Shown piece by piece: positions 17,227-26,460 of a stretch of 64,000 nucleotides of DNA (within the stretch, counting starts at the first letter, position 1; the number at the start of each line of letters is the position of its first letter). The DNA lies in NCBI GenBank assembly GCA_023251135.1, contig JAHEZJ010000006.1, positions 62,001-126,000 on the forward strand. The letters are read 5' to 3'. Below the pieces are notes generated by a model that did no database searches, was not told the origin of the DNA, and worked only from the letters and a program-made list of their open reading frames with translations. Source of the stretch: Flavobacterium sp. (GTDB lineage: Bacteria > Bacteroidota > Bacteroidia > Flavobacteriales > Flavobacteriaceae). Position numbers and translations under genes: made by a program.

Positions 17227-18099
17227 ATGAAAGAACAACTAGAGGAACAGGGTTCAGAACTTGGGATTAGCGATTTAAAGCTAAAAGGTTTTAAAGTATA
17301 TGAAGTAAATGGGGATGTGAGCAAGATTCCGACTTACAATCGCAGGGATTTTTACAAGATTTGCATTAATACCAGCAAGAGTTTTATTCACTATGCAGAC
17401 AGGGGAATTGAGACGGATGGAACGATTTTGTTTTTCGGAAATCCGCATATTCCGTACTCCTGGGAAATCATTTCGCCTTCTTATGAAGGGTATGCCTGTG
17501 TTTTTACCGAAGATTTTCTGAAGGTAAAAGACCGTTCGGAAAGCCTTCATGAATCGCCTCTGTTTAAAATTGGTGGTACGCCTATTTTTTCGTTATCAGC
17601 TGATCAAAAGGTATTTATAGATTCTTTGTTTCAGAAAATGATTGAAGAACAGGAGACGGATTATATCTTCAAAGACGATTTGATACGCAATTACATCAAT
17701 TTGATTTTGCATGAATCGATGAAAATGCAGCCTTCTGAGAATTTCTTTAAACCCAGAAATGCTTCTTCCAGAATTACCTCGTTATTTTTAGAGTTATTGG
17801 AAAGACAGTTTCCGATAGAAACCAAAAATGAGCCATTGGCACTAAAAACACCACAGGACTACGCACAAAGCCTCGCTGTTCATGTGAATCATTTGAATCG
17901 TTCGGTGAAAGAAGTTACCGGAAAGCCTACAACGGCTCATATTTCAGAGCGAATTGTGGGTGAGGCCAAAGCTTTGCTACAGCATACAGACTGGAGTATT
18001 TCGGATATCGGATATTCGCTGGGATTTGAATACCCAAGTTATTTTAATAATTACTTTAAAAGAATTACAGGAACAATTCCAAAATCACTTAGAGTGTAA
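17227..18099 (+). CDS. AraC-family transcriptional regulator
   Basis: 290 residues. The N-terminal 160 residues form a cupin-type sensing domain (RDFYKICINTSKSFIHYADRG, GTILFFGNPHIPYSW). The C-terminal 100 residues hold two helix-turn-helix motifs (YAQSLAVHVNHLNRSVKEVTGKP and DWSISDIGYSLGFEYPSYFNNYFKRITG). The protein would activate or repress genes in response to a small ligand. The cupin gene at 18461 and the alcohol dehydrogenase at 19000 follow on the same strand and are plausible targets. The start is the first in-frame ATG, just after a good -7 box. Confidence 0.92.
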   Translation: MKEQLEEQGSELGISDLKLKGFKVYEVNGDVSKIPTYNRRDFYKICINTSKSFIHYADRGIETDGTILFFGNPHIPYSWEIISPSYEGYACVFTEDFLKVKDRSESLHESPLFKIGGTPIFSLSADQKVFIDSLFQKMIEEQETDYIFKDDLIRNYINLILHESMKMQPSENFFKPRNASSRITSLFLELLERQFPIETKNEPLALKTPQDYAQSLAVHVNHLNRSVKEVTGKPTTAHISERIVGEAKALLQHTDWSISDIGYSLGFEYPSYFNNYFKRITGTIPKSLRV

Positions 18100-18285
18100 A
18101 TTGTTTCATATTCTTAATTTTTTGTTTGATTATTGTTATCGCACTGCCTCTTTACCGCTGTAGATTTGCATTGAAATAATTAGTATTAATCATTAATCAG
18201 TTTTCGATAAGCTAAATAATACTTCACGAAGCACATTCCCGCTTTCATGATTTAGTTTAAACTGGTGGTAAAAAAAAAAATAATT

Positions 18286-18460
18286 ATGAATACTTCAAAG
18301 AATCAATTTGTTACAACCGTTTTGCCTAAAGAAATTTAGTTTCAGCGGATTGCTTTAGTCTTAAATGACTTAAGGCAGGCATTGTGGTATCCGGCACTTA
18401 AAGACAGTAGCTTTTGTCGGATCATTTTAAATAAGAAATCAATCTCAAAAAATCAATTTT
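18286..18460 (+). other. Gap before the cupin gene with a possible gene remnant
   Basis: ATG at 18286 after an A-rich run opens a 17-codon frame (MNTSKNQFVTTVLPKEI) closed by TAG at 18337. Past the TAG the same frame stays open (QRIALVLNDLRQALWYPAL...) to beyond the cupin start. This could be a short gene broken by a stop or a chance frame. The stretch 18100-18285 shows nothing recognisable. Confidence 0.2.
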
Positions 18461-18865
18461 ATGTCAACACTTTATACTTCTGTTATTGAAGAAGGGAAAA
18501 TCCCTAATACTTATATGACTGGCGATGTTTCGTATAAAAAACAAACCAGCAACATTCATCCTGACAATACGGTTATTAAAGAGGTTTCTTTTGAACCCGG
18601 ATCGAGATGTAATTGGCATGTTAATCCAACGTTACAGTTGTTTATTGCTACAAACGGAATTGGTTATTTTCAGGAAAAAGGCAAGACCGTTCGATTGCTT
18701 CACAAAGATGAAGTGGTTACTATTCTGCCGGGAATCGAGCATTGGTACGGGGCGACACCCTTTAGTTCGTTTTCGCACATTGCTATTATTACTGAAATTG
18801 ATAAAGGAACCGGAATCTGGCTCGATAGCGTAACCGATGAGGAATATTACAGTTATGGGAAGTGA
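18461..18865 (+). CDS. Cupin-domain protein
   Basis: 134 residues forming one cupin barrel. Motif 1 is recognisable as PGSRCNWHVNPTLQLFIATNGIGYFQEKG (metal-ligand His in NWH; the second His is replaced by Asn) and motif 2 as ILPGIEHWYGATP (His of EHW). Proteins like this occur beside alcohol dehydrogenases and carboxymuconolactone decarboxylase-type genes and may bind a metal and a small substrate. It lies between an AraC regulator and a zinc alcohol dehydrogenase on the same strand. The reaction is unknown. Confidence 0.85.
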   Translation: MSTLYTSVIEEGKIPNTYMTGDVSYKKQTSNIHPDNTVIKEVSFEPGSRCNWHVNPTLQLFIATNGIGYFQEKGKTVRLLHKDEVVTILPGIEHWYGATPFSSFSHIAIITEIDKGTGIWLDSVTDEEYYSYGK

Positions 18866-18867
18866 TT

Positions 18868-18906
18868 TAATTAGATAATTAGATAATTGGGTAATTAGAT
18901 AATTAG
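18868..18906. repeat. AATTAGATA-type tandem repeat
   Basis: About four imperfect copies of TAATTAGA/TAATTGGG follow the cupin stop codon. Simple low-complexity tract between cupin and dehydrogenase genes. Confidence 0.6.
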
Positions 18907-18999
18907 AAAATTCTGAATGGGAAGAGCTGTGTTTTGATAATGTGAAACCTGAAACGAATAAAACCTGAAACAAATAAAACTAAAAAAAAACAATAAAAA

Positions 19000-20049
19000 A
19001 TGGAAGTAAAAAACATAAAAGCCTTTGGTACAGAGGCGGCAGACGCACTGTTGCAAACATTAGACATTCAGCGTAGAGCGGTATTGGCTCATGATGTTGA
19101 AATAGAAATTTTATACTGCGGAATTTGTCATTCCGATCTGCATTCGGCCAGAAACGAATGGCATGGCACGGTGTACCCAATCGTTCCGGGGCATGAGATT
19201 GTGGGAAGAGTTACAAAAGTTGGAGATCATGTAAAAAACTTCAAGGTTGGTGATCTGGCCGGAGTAGGCTGTATGGTTGATTCTTGCAGAGAATGTGAGC
19301 ATTGCAAAGGCGATTTAGAGCAATTTTGTGATGTCGGCAGTACTTTAACGTTTAATTCTCCGGATACTCATTTAGGCGGACAAACGTTTGGTGGGTACTC
19401 TCAAAGTATAGTGGTAGATGAAAATTATGTACTACATATTTCGGATAAATTGGATCTTGCGGGAGTTGCTCCTTTACTTTGTGCGGGTATCACAACCTAT
19501 TCGCCATTAAAGCACTGGAATGTTGGTCCCGGACAGAAAGTAGGGATCGTTGGTATTGGTGGTTTGGGACATATGGGAATCAAATTAGCGAAAGCTATGG
19601 GGGCTCATGTGGTGGTTTTTACCACTTCATTGTCTAAAACCGAAGATGCAAAACGCCTGGGAGCCGATGAAGTGGTGTTGTCTACAGATCCGGAACAAAT
19701 GGCACAACATGCTAAAAGTCTAAATTTTATTCTGGATTGTGTATCGGCAGAACATAATATCGATGCGTATCTGAATTTGCTAAAAGTTGATGGAACTTTG
19801 ACTCTGGTTGGTGCGCCAATGGAGCCTCTTCCGGTGACTTCGTTCAGTCTTATTTTAGGGAGAAGAAGTTTTGCGGGTTCTGCTATTGGCGGAATCAAAG
19901 AAACTCAGGAAATGCTTGATTTCTGCGCTGAACATAACATTACTGCTGATATTGAACTAATTGGTGTGAACGAAGTAAATGATGCCTATGAAAGATTATT
20001 AAAAGGGGATATTAAGTATCGTTTTGTAATTGATATGGCTTCTTTATAG
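19000..20049 (+). CDS. Zinc-dependent NAD(P) alcohol dehydrogenase (YahK/AdhC-like)
   Basis: 349 residues of the medium-chain dehydrogenase family. Catalytic zinc ligands are visible as CGICHSD, GHEIVG and a later Cys; the structural zinc lobe is CRECEHCKGDLEQFC. The Rossmann motif GIGGLGHMGIKLAKAMG binds NAD(P). The overall pattern fits the cinnamyl-alcohol dehydrogenase-like YahK group, which reduces a broad range of aldehydes with NADPH. It is preceded by a cupin gene and an AraC regulator, suggesting aldehyde detoxification under that regulator, although intervening repeats make a single transcript uncertain. It ends at a clear terminator. Confidence 0.93.
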   Translation: MEVKNIKAFGTEAADALLQTLDIQRRAVLAHDVEIEILYCGICHSDLHSARNEWHGTVYPIVPGHEIVGRVTKVGDHVKNFKVGDLAGVGCMVDSCRECEHCKGDLEQFCDVGSTLTFNSPDTHLGGQTFGGYSQSIVVDENYVLHISDKLDLAGVAPLLCAGITTYSPLKHWNVGPGQKVGIVGIGGLGHMGIKLAKAMGAHVVVFTTSLSKTEDAKRLGADEVVLSTDPEQMAQHAKSLNFILDCVSAEHNIDAYLNLLKVDGTLTLVGAPMEPLPVTSFSLILGRRSFAGSAIGGIKETQEMLDFCAEHNITADIELIGVNEVNDAYERLLKGDIKYRFVIDMASL

Positions 20050-20123
20050 AGGGGCAAAGAGGCAAAGTTACAGAGTTGCAAAGGTTTTCTTTTTGTGCTT
20101 TGTATCTCTGGATCTTTATGGTG

Positions 20124-20166
20124 AAAAAACTCTTAAGGGAATTAATTGCCTTAAGAGTTTTTTTGT
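20124..20166 (+). terminator. Terminator after the alcohol dehydrogenase
   Basis: Stem AAAAAACTCTTAAGG (20124-20138) with CCTTAAGAGTTTTTT (20149-20163), ten-base loop and a T-run. A CAAAG-type mini-repeat lies between it and the stop codon. Confidence 0.85.
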
Positions 20167-20244
20167 TACCTAATATTTTACTCCTGGCGGAGTATCCCGC
20201 TAACGTTTCGTCTGTAAATGCGTCAGCATTTTACTCACCACAAA

Positions 20245-20316
20245 AATATCTCGGAGAGATTATATATTTATAGATGTTGATTAATACAAGATAAAATATC
20301 CCGTAGGGATTACATA
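20245..20316 (+). repeat. Two copies of a 22-bp direct repeat 50 bp apart
   Basis: AATATCTCGGAGAGATTATATA (split as 20245-20266) and its 18/22 relative at 20295-20316 (AATATCCCGTAGGGATTACA...). The pair has an exact 50-bp period and resembles short dispersed repeats seen in Bacteroidota gaps, from memory. Confidence 0.45.
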
Positions 20317-21027
20317 TCGGTGGCGAAATATCGCGCAAAAAGGCTGATTTTAAGCCTGACACATTGTCTTGTTGTTTGTTGTTTTGTTTTTATTTCCAGT
20401 GGTTTAGCTGTTGTTATTTAAAATAAAACTTCTGTAGGTTTTAGAAGACGATATTATTTTGAAAATATATAGAAAAACAAGGTTAAATTTTAAATTTCAG
20501 AGAAAAGTGTCCCTCAAAAAGTGTGTTTATCAAAAAAAGTGAATCAAAGGCTAATTTCTGATTTTATCGTTGCGTTTAGGTGAGAAATGTACTTTCGGAT
20601 TATTTGGTTTTTCAGAGGGAAATTGTTGTCGTTTTAACGTTGGGATTTGCCTTGATATCGCGAGTTAGTTTATTTGAAAAGCAGCTTTTTTTGTTTGAAT
20701 TATATTTTAAATTATTACTTTATATAAAGTTCATAATAAGTTTAAAATAAGATAATTGTGTTTTGTTTTTTAGTGTTATTTGAATTAGAAATATTGAACA
20801 GAATTGATTGTAGATTTTCTACGATTGTACTTTATTCTGGTTCATGTTACAGGTTCAAATTTAGAGCAATTGGGTTCATTGTGGGATTTTTGTTTTATGG
20901 GTAAAGCAAGAGTTAAAATGAGTGAGCTAATACTTTAAAAATTAGTAGAGTAATGGTTGGTGGTATTCGTTTTTCGTGGATTACGCTTTAAAAACCATAA
21001 AAAGGCTTAAATTGAGAAGTCAGGGGA

Positions 21028-21216
21028 TTATTTTTTAGGTTTTGGTTCTTCATCTTCAGGAAGAATAATTTTATTAAATTCTTCTTCTTTTGCGGCTCAC
21101 TTTTGTGCTGCTTTTTCTTTTCCAATAGATAGTTTGGCTGTTGGGTATAGTGATCTGTCGTATAGATTCAGACTGCTTTTTAATGGTTGATTTTTTACTA
21201 TTGCAGCTTTAGTAGT
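21028..21216 (-). pseudogene. Decayed 3' end of an unrecognised gene
   Basis: The minus frame from 21216 to the TAA at 21028-21030 reads like protein (TTKAAIVKNQPLKSSLNLYD, then LSIGKEKAAQK, stop, AAKEEEFNKIILPEDEEPKPKK). A TGA at 21097-21099 sits where TGG would keep the frame. A TAG closes it upstream at 21217. The acidic-to-basic tail EDEEPKPKK is typical of a real C-terminus. I do not recognise the family; it looks like a gene fragment with a nonsense change. Confidence 0.4.
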
Positions 21217-21596
21217 CTAAACATGTATGAAAATTCTTTCTTTGTGGAATAAAAAAGAGACTGACAGTAGTAATTTATTCCTGCTTGATTATGGTATTTA
21301 TTATTGTTAATGAATAAAACGGCGTCAAATAAATTAAGAACTAGTGTGTTTTTACGGAAATTAAGTGTTTTATATCTTTGTTTTACAGGTTTATAGGTGT
21401 TTTTTGTTTTGAAATAACGAACCTGAAAAAAATGTTAATTATTGTTAAGATTAATTAAAATTTCTAATCACCGACACTATTTTTTTAAGAAAGTATGTTT
21501 TGAAGGAAAGGGGATTTTTGCCGTTTTTTCTGACCCATTTGCCTTTTTTAGAAACATCAAATTCAATTATTTAGATTTTGGAATCGAAATAAATAC

Positions 21597-21604
21597 TATT
21601 TTTG
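21597..21604 (+). promoter_or_regulatory. -7 box of the metal-efflux operon
   Basis: TATTTTTG matches TAnnTTTG; a TTTG at 21577-21580 may be the -33 element. The box ends four bases before the GTG at 21609, again suggesting a leaderless message. Confidence 0.45.
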
Positions 21605-21608
21605 CAAT

Positions 21609-21932
21609 GTGAAATGGATAACAATCATATTATCGATTTATTTACTGGCACTTTCCAATATGCCCTGTGCGGATATGGAAATAAACAGTGCTGCTCACAA
21701 AACTGCTCAGTTTTCTTCTGAAGCAAATCACTCTCACGATAAAGACAACGATTTGTGTTCGCCCTTTTGTGCGTGCAATTGTTGTGGTGCACAGGTTTTA
21801 AGTTATCAGACTTTTACAAGTTTTGATTTTCCTGTCACCCATTCTATTATCACAAGTCCGTTACCCAATTACATTTCTGTTTTTGCTTCCAATTTCTACG
21901 GAAGTATCTGGCAGCCCCCTCAAATAGCATAA
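21609..21932 (+). CDS. DUF6660-type small exported His/Cys-rich protein
   Basis: 107 residues starting at GTG; the first 18 residues are a signal peptide or membrane anchor (MKWITIILSIYLLALSN). The middle holds NHSHDKDNDLCSPFCACNCCG, a dense His/Asp/Cys cluster suited to bind zinc, cobalt or copper. The layout matches small DUF6660 proteins found in front of metal-efflux operons in Flavobacteriia. It is the first gene of the CzcA-type operon; its stop codon overlaps the 5' strand of a structured leader that runs up to the czcA start. It may sense or buffer periplasmic metal; this is inference. Confidence 0.7.
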   Translation: MKWITIILSIYLLALSNMPCADMEINSAAHKTAQFSSEANHSHDKDNDLCSPFCACNCCGAQVLSYQTFTSFDFPVTHSIITSPLPNYISVFASNFYGSIWQPPQIA

Positions 21933-22030
21933 TGATGCCCGCCCCGACAAATCGGGATTCGGGTAAGAGCGTTGCGGCTAATCCGCAGCAGTAAAATAGG
22001 CAATACTTTGCCTCATTTCTCACGTCATTA
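21930..22030 (+). promoter_or_regulatory. Cloverleaf-like structured leader before czcA
   Basis: The RNA can form a closing stem (TAATGATG 21930-21937 with CGTCATTA 22023-22030, one G-U pair) around three hairpins: CCCGA-CAAA-TCGGG, TGCGG-CTAAT-CCGCA and GGCAA-TACT-TTGCC. It ends ten bases before the czcA ATG at 22041, so folding could hide or expose the ribosome site. The known cobalamin-riboswitch B12 box (GCCACTG) is absent. A comparable arrangement precedes the ABC gene at 39460. Role in metal control is inferred. Confidence 0.4.
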
Positions 22031-22040
22031 TACCATTAAA

Positions 22041-25000
22041 ATGTTAGATAAAATCATACAGTTTAGTATAAAGAACAAATTCGTTATACTACTATTTACC
22101 CTTGTATTAATAGCTTGGGGAAGCTATTCACTCAAACAATTGCCCCTCGATGCCCTGCCGGATGTGACCAATAACCAGGTGCAGATTATTACTACAGCGC
22201 CTACTTTGGCAAGTCAGGAAGTCGAACAATTAATTACATATCCCTTGGAGCAGGCCGTAAAGACCGTTCCGGATATCATAGAACTCCGCAGTATTTCGCG
22301 TTTCGGATTATCGGTGGTTACCGTAGTTTTTGAGGACGACGTCGATATCTACTGGGCCAGAGAACAAATATTTCAGCGACTCAAACAAGCCGAGGAAAAT
22401 ATTCCTGCCTATGCGGGTTCGCCCGAGCTGGCACCGATCAGCACCGGTTTAGGAGAAATTTACCAATACGACGTTTATGCCAAAAAAGGCTATGAAGATA
22501 AATACGATGCGATAAAGCTGCGTACCATTCAGGATTGGATCATCATTCCGCAATTGCAGGGTATCAAAGGCGTAGCCGATGTAAGTACCTGGGGTGGAAA
22601 ACTGAAACAATATGAAATTGCTGTAAATCCAAATACGCTAAATAGCCTTGGCGTTACGATTACAGAAATTTTTGATGCACTCGAAAAAAACAATCAAAAT
22701 ACAGGTGGCGCTTATATCGAAAAAGACCAGTTTGCATACTTCATCCGTGGTGTTGGTATGGCAAAGGGAACGAAAGACTTAGGAAACGTAGTGGTTAAAA
22801 ACCGAAATGGTTCGCCCGTTCTCGTTCGTGATGTGGCCGAAGTTCGTGAAGGTGTTGCCTTGCGTTACGGTGCTTCAACCAAAGACGGAAAAGGTGAAAT
22901 TGTTTCCGGAATGGTTTTGATGCTAAAAGGAGAAAATTCCAGTGCAGTCGTCAACAGAATTCACGAGAGAATGATTCAGATCAATAAAAGCCTGCCGGAA
23001 GGTGTCGTTGCTGAAGCTTTTATTGACAGAGGAAAATTAGTCGATAACGCTATTGGAACCGTTACCAAAAACTTACTGGAAGGAGCTCTGATCGTTATTT
23101 TTGTATTGATCTTGTTCTTGGGAAATCTCCGTGCGGGCTTAATTGTAGCTTCTGTGATCCCACTGGCCATGCTTTTTGCCATTATTTTAATGAATGCCTT
23201 TGGGGTAAGTGGGAATTTAATGAGCCTTGGTGCGATCGATTTTGGAATCATCGTGGACGGAGCTGTGATTATTGTTGAAGCTACGATGCATCACCTGCAG
23301 AAACTCAAACGCAAAAAAGAACTATCACAAAACGAAATGGATGCTGAAGTTTACAATTCGGCTTCCAAAATCAGGAACAGTGCCGCTTTTGGAGAAATTA
23401 TCATCCTGATCGTATACCTGCCTATTCTGGCTTTAGTAGGAACAGAAGGTAAGATGTTCAAGCCTATGGCAATGACAGTAGGGTTTGCCGTTGCAGGAGC
23501 CTTTATACTTTCTTTGACGTATGTGCCTATGATGAGTGCTTTATTTTTATCAAAGAGCACAGAACACAAAGAAAATTTCAGCGACAGGATGATGGCCTGG
23601 TTGGAATCGATTTACACACCGTTTTTGAAAAAAGCATTACAGTTTAAAAAGATAGTTTTAGGAGTATCGCTGGGTTTATTTGCATTAGGGTTAGTCATTT
23701 TTAATTCAATGGGAGGAGAGTTTATCCCTACCATCGAAGAAGGTGATTTGGCTATCAATGCTACTATCATGACCGGAAGCTCGCTTACGCAAATGGTAGA
23801 AACAACCACTAAATACGAGCAGATCTTAAAAGCCAAGTTCCCGGAAATTAAAACCATCGTAACCAAAATAGGAAGCGGGGAAATTCCAACCGATCCGATG
23901 CCTATCGAAAGTGGGGATTTGATCATTGTTTTGAAGGACAAGAAAGAATGGAAAGGAAAATATGATAACTGGGAAGATTTAGCAAATGCTATGAAGGCAG
24001 AAATGGAAGTTATCCCGGGAGCCAACATCGAGATCTCTCAGCCTATTCAGATGCGATTTAACGAACTAATGACAGGAAGTCGTAGTGATATCGCTATTAA
24101 GATTTTTGGAGACGATTTGGAGATCCTGGATGCTAAAGCAACAGAGTTAATCTCAAAAATTAAGAGTATTGAAGGAATTGGCGACTTAAAAGCCGATAAA
24201 GTAACGGGTTTACCGCAAATTACGGTGAAATACGACTACAATAAAATCGCTTTGTACGGATTGAATATTTCAGACATCAATCAGATTATACGTTCGTCTT
24301 TTGCCGGTGAAAGTGCCGGAAAGATCTATGATGAAAGTAAAAGGTTTGATGTAGTCGTACGAATGAACGAAGACAATCGCGCTGATATTACAGACGTGAG
24401 CAATTTGTTTATTCCGCTGCCTAACGGACAGCAGGTACCGCTTTCCCAAGTTGCCACAGTGGAGTACGAACAAGGCCCGGTGCAGGTAATTCGTGAAAAT
24501 GGAAAACGTAGAATTACCGTTGGATTAAACGTTCGTGGTCGCGATATAAAAAGTGTGGTGGAGGAAATTCAGCAAAAACTGGACAAAGATTATAAACTTC
24601 CGGCAGGATATTATGTAACCTACGGCGGTCAGTTCGAAAATTTAATTGAAGCCACTAAACGACTTTCGGTAGCGCTTCCAATCGCATTGGGATTAATACT
24701 GGTGCTGCTTTATTTTACTTTTAAAAGCTTCAAACAGGCCGGATTGATTTTTACAGCCATTCCGTTATCGGCAATTGGTGGAGTCTTTGCACTGTGGATG
24801 CGCGGAATGCCGTTTAGTATTTCAGCAGGTATTGGTTTTATTGCTTTGTTCGGAATTGCAGTTTTAAACGGAATTGTATTGATTTCGTATTTCAATCAGC
24901 TTAAAACAGAAGGAGTTCTTGATCCGCTGCAAAGAGTTTTAATTGGTACCAAAACCCGATTACGTCCGGTTTTAATGACCGCAGCTGTTGCTTCACTAGG

Positions 25001-25184
25001 ATTTTTACCAATGGCATTGTCAACAAGCGGAGGAGCAGAGGTACAAAAGCCTTTGGCAACCGTTGTAATTGGAGGATTAGTTTCAGCAACTTTACTGACG
25101 TTAATCGTTTTACCAATTCTGTATTTGTTATTGGAGAAGAAATTTGACAGCAAAGAGCAGGAAGATTTACAGGGAGAACAGTAA
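22041..25184 (+). CDS. czcA: CzcA-type heavy-metal RND efflux pump
   Basis: 1047 residues from the ATG at 22041 (MLDKIIQFSIKNKFVILLFT), which begins the standard first RND helix; upstream in-frame residues fall in the structured leader. Twelve helices and two large periplasmic loops are visible. The heavy-metal signature DFGIIVDGAVIIVE carries D400, D406 and E413, the proton/metal relay residues of the Zn/Co/Cd/Ni (HME) branch. It forms the inner-membrane part of a tripartite pump with the outer-membrane factor 18 bp downstream and the adaptor after that. Exported ions are probably Co, Zn or Cd; the exact choice cannot be read. Confidence 0.95.
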   Translation: MLDKIIQFSIKNKFVILLFTLVLIAWGSYSLKQLPLDALPDVTNNQVQIITTAPTLASQEVEQLITYPLEQAVKTVPDIIELRSISRFGLSVVTVVFEDDVDIYWAREQIFQRLKQAEENIPAYAGSPELAPISTGLGEIYQYDVYAKKGYEDKYDAIKLRTIQDWIIIPQLQGIKGVADVSTWGGKLKQYEIAVNPNTLNSLGVTITEIFDALEKNNQNTGGAYIEKDQFAYFIRGVGMAKGTKDLGNVVVKNRNGSPVLVRDVAEVREGVALRYGASTKDGKGEIVSGMVLMLKGENSSAVVNRIHERMIQINKSLPEGVVAEAFIDRGKLVDNAIGTVTKNLLEGALIVIFVLILFLGNLRAGLIVASVIPLAMLFAIILMNAFGVSGNLMSLGAIDFGIIVDGAVIIVEATMHHLQKLKRKKELSQNEMDAEVYNSASKIRNSAAFGEIIILIVYLPILALVGTEGKMFKPMAMTVGFAVAGAFILSLTYVPMMSALFLSKSTEHKENFSDRMMAWLESIYTPFLKKALQFKKIVLGVSLGLFALGLVIFNSMGGEFIPTIEEGDLAINATIMTGSSLTQMVETTTKYEQILKAKFPEIKTIVTKIGSGEIPTDPMPIESGDLIIVLKDKKEWKGKYDNWEDLANAMKAEMEVIPGANIEISQPIQMRFNELMTGSRSDIAIKIFGDDLEILDAKATELISKIKSIEGIGDLKADKVTGLPQITVKYDYNKIALYGLNISDINQIIRSSFAGESAGKIYDESKRFDVVVRMNEDNRADITDVSNLFIPLPNGQQVPLSQVATVEYEQGPVQVIRENGKRRITVGLNVRGRDIKSVVEEIQQKLDKDYKLPAGYYVTYGGQFENLIEATKRLSVALPIALGLILVLLYFTFKSFKQAGLIFTAIPLSAIGGVFALWMRGMPFSISAGIGFIALFGIAVLNGIVLISYFNQLKTEGVLDPLQRVLIGTKTRLRPVLMTAAVASLGFLPMALSTSGGAEVQKPLATVVIGGLVSATLLTLIVLPILYLLLEKKFDSKEQEDLQGEQ

Positions 25185-25202
25185 GAATTAAAAAAGAAAA
25201 AA

Positions 25203-26459
25203 ATGAATACCACATATAATAACAAAACCCCCTTTGTGCAGCTCGCGAAAGAAGCATTACGCGCTTTGAAGGCAAACAAGCTGGTACTTGCACTCTTGTT
25301 CGCAACCACATTCGCAACAGCGCAGGAAAAAATAAGTCTTGAGAAAGCAATCGAACTGGCAAAATCAAACAATATTGATTTAAAGATTGCCGATAAGGAA
25401 ATTGAGAAACAAACGATTTTAAAAAAGACGGCATTTCAGCCAGATCCGCTTCAGGTACAATACCAGGGAGGACAATTCAATAGTGTCGATTACGATCATA
25501 ATGTTTCGATTCAGCAGTTTTTTCCGTTGGGAAATATCACAAAAGCCAATCGACAGCTACAGGAAGAACTGGCGAAGCTGGCAGAAAAACGAAAAGCCTT
25601 ATCTTCTTATGAAGTAGAAAAGGCAGTAACGCTGGCTTATTATCAATACCTGTATGGCGTTTCGATTCAGAAATTGAACTCGGAATTGAATGAGATTTAT
25701 ACTAAGTTTTTGAAGAATGCAGAACTGCGTTTTAAAACCGGAGAAAGCGGAAACATTGAAGTCATTAGTGCCAAAGCCAAAGTGAAAGAGATCGAAACTC
25801 AAAAGGCACAATTAGAATATGATTTGGTGATTTACCAAAAGCAGCTGCAATTTTTTATTCAGACGAATGAGAGTATCATTCCCGACGATCAAACCACATT
25901 GCAATATGTTATGGTGAAAGAAGAAGGAAACTCGAAAGCTGAGGCTTTAATGACGGATTTTTACCAGCAGCAAATTTCGGTGTACCAGAAAGAAGCCAAT
26001 ACGCACAAAGCGATGCGAACGCCAAAAGTAGGGTTGGGGTATTTTGCACAAACCATCAATACAGAATCTTTGTTTCAGGGCTTTACGGCGGGTTTGCAAA
26101 TTCCGTTGTTTGGAGGAGTAAATACGGCAAAAGCAAAAGCTTCGGCAGTCAGCATTTCCCAGTCGCAACTGGCTTTGGATAAGAACAGGCTAACGCTGAA
26201 TCTGCAAAAAGCGGAGTTACAAAACAACTTTGAGAAACAGCAGAAAGCAATGGACTATTATCAGAAAGAAGGATTGCAATATGCCGATCAGATCATTAGT
26301 ACCGCCCAGAAAAGTTATGCCAATGGTGATATGAGTTACTGGTCGTACATCAGTTTCTTAAATCAGGCGATTGATATTAAAAAACAATACACAGAGGCCA
26401 CGCACAACTTTAATCAAAGTGCAATCGAATTGCAATTTCCAACCATCAAAAACAATTAA
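25203..26459 (+). CDS. TolC-family outer-membrane efflux protein (CzcC-like)
   Basis: 418 residues. An unusually basic N-terminal 25 residues precede the hydrophobic signal region (LVLALLFATTFATAQEKISL). Two OEP repeats follow with long coiled-coil helices (ISLEKAIELAKSNNIDLKIADKEIEKQ; RLTLNLQKAELQNNFEKQQKAMDYYQKEGLQYADQI split by a beta strand pair GFTAGLQIPLFGG). It provides the outer-membrane channel for the CzcA pump and is co-transcribed with it and with the adaptor, whose ATG directly follows its stop codon. The extended N-terminus suggests that a downstream start is possible. Confidence 0.92.
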   Translation: MNTTYNNKTPFVQLAKEALRALKANKLVLALLFATTFATAQEKISLEKAIELAKSNNIDLKIADKEIEKQTILKKTAFQPDPLQVQYQGGQFNSVDYDHNVSIQQFFPLGNITKANRQLQEELAKLAEKRKALSSYEVEKAVTLAYYQYLYGVSIQKLNSELNEIYTKFLKNAELRFKTGESGNIEVISAKAKVKEIETQKAQLEYDLVIYQKQLQFFIQTNESIIPDDQTTLQYVMVKEEGNSKAEALMTDFYQQQISVYQKEANTHKAMRTPKVGLGYFAQTINTESLFQGFTAGLQIPLFGGVNTAKAKASAVSISQSQLALDKNRLTLNLQKAELQNNFEKQQKAMDYYQKEGLQYADQIISTAQKSYANGDMSYWSYISFLNQAIDIKKQYTEATHNFNQSAIELQFPTIKNN

Positions 26460-26460
26460 A

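Larger units (their letters stand above)
20167..21596. other. 1.4-kb AT-rich gap without intact genes
   Basis: No frame of credible coding quality is intact here. It holds a short direct repeat (20245-20316), a decayed minus-strand gene end (21028-21216) and long A/T-rich stretches. A 13-codon frame at 20899 (MGKARVKMSELIL) is too short to support. No tRNA-like cloverleaf or rRNA segment was recognised. Confidence 0.5.

Noticed and set aside
21930..22030. Cobalamin or NiCo riboswitch by name
   Set aside because: No B12 box and no recognisable conserved junction of the NiCo class; reported only as an unnamed structured leader.
21930..22030. tRNA gene
   Set aside because: The cloverleaf-like fold lacks T-loop, D-loop and anticodon-stem signatures and overlaps the stop codon of a gene.
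24896..25434. Long minus-strand frames opposite the czcA/TolC-family junction
   Set aside because: They lie opposite strongly supported genes and show no domain or sensible composition.
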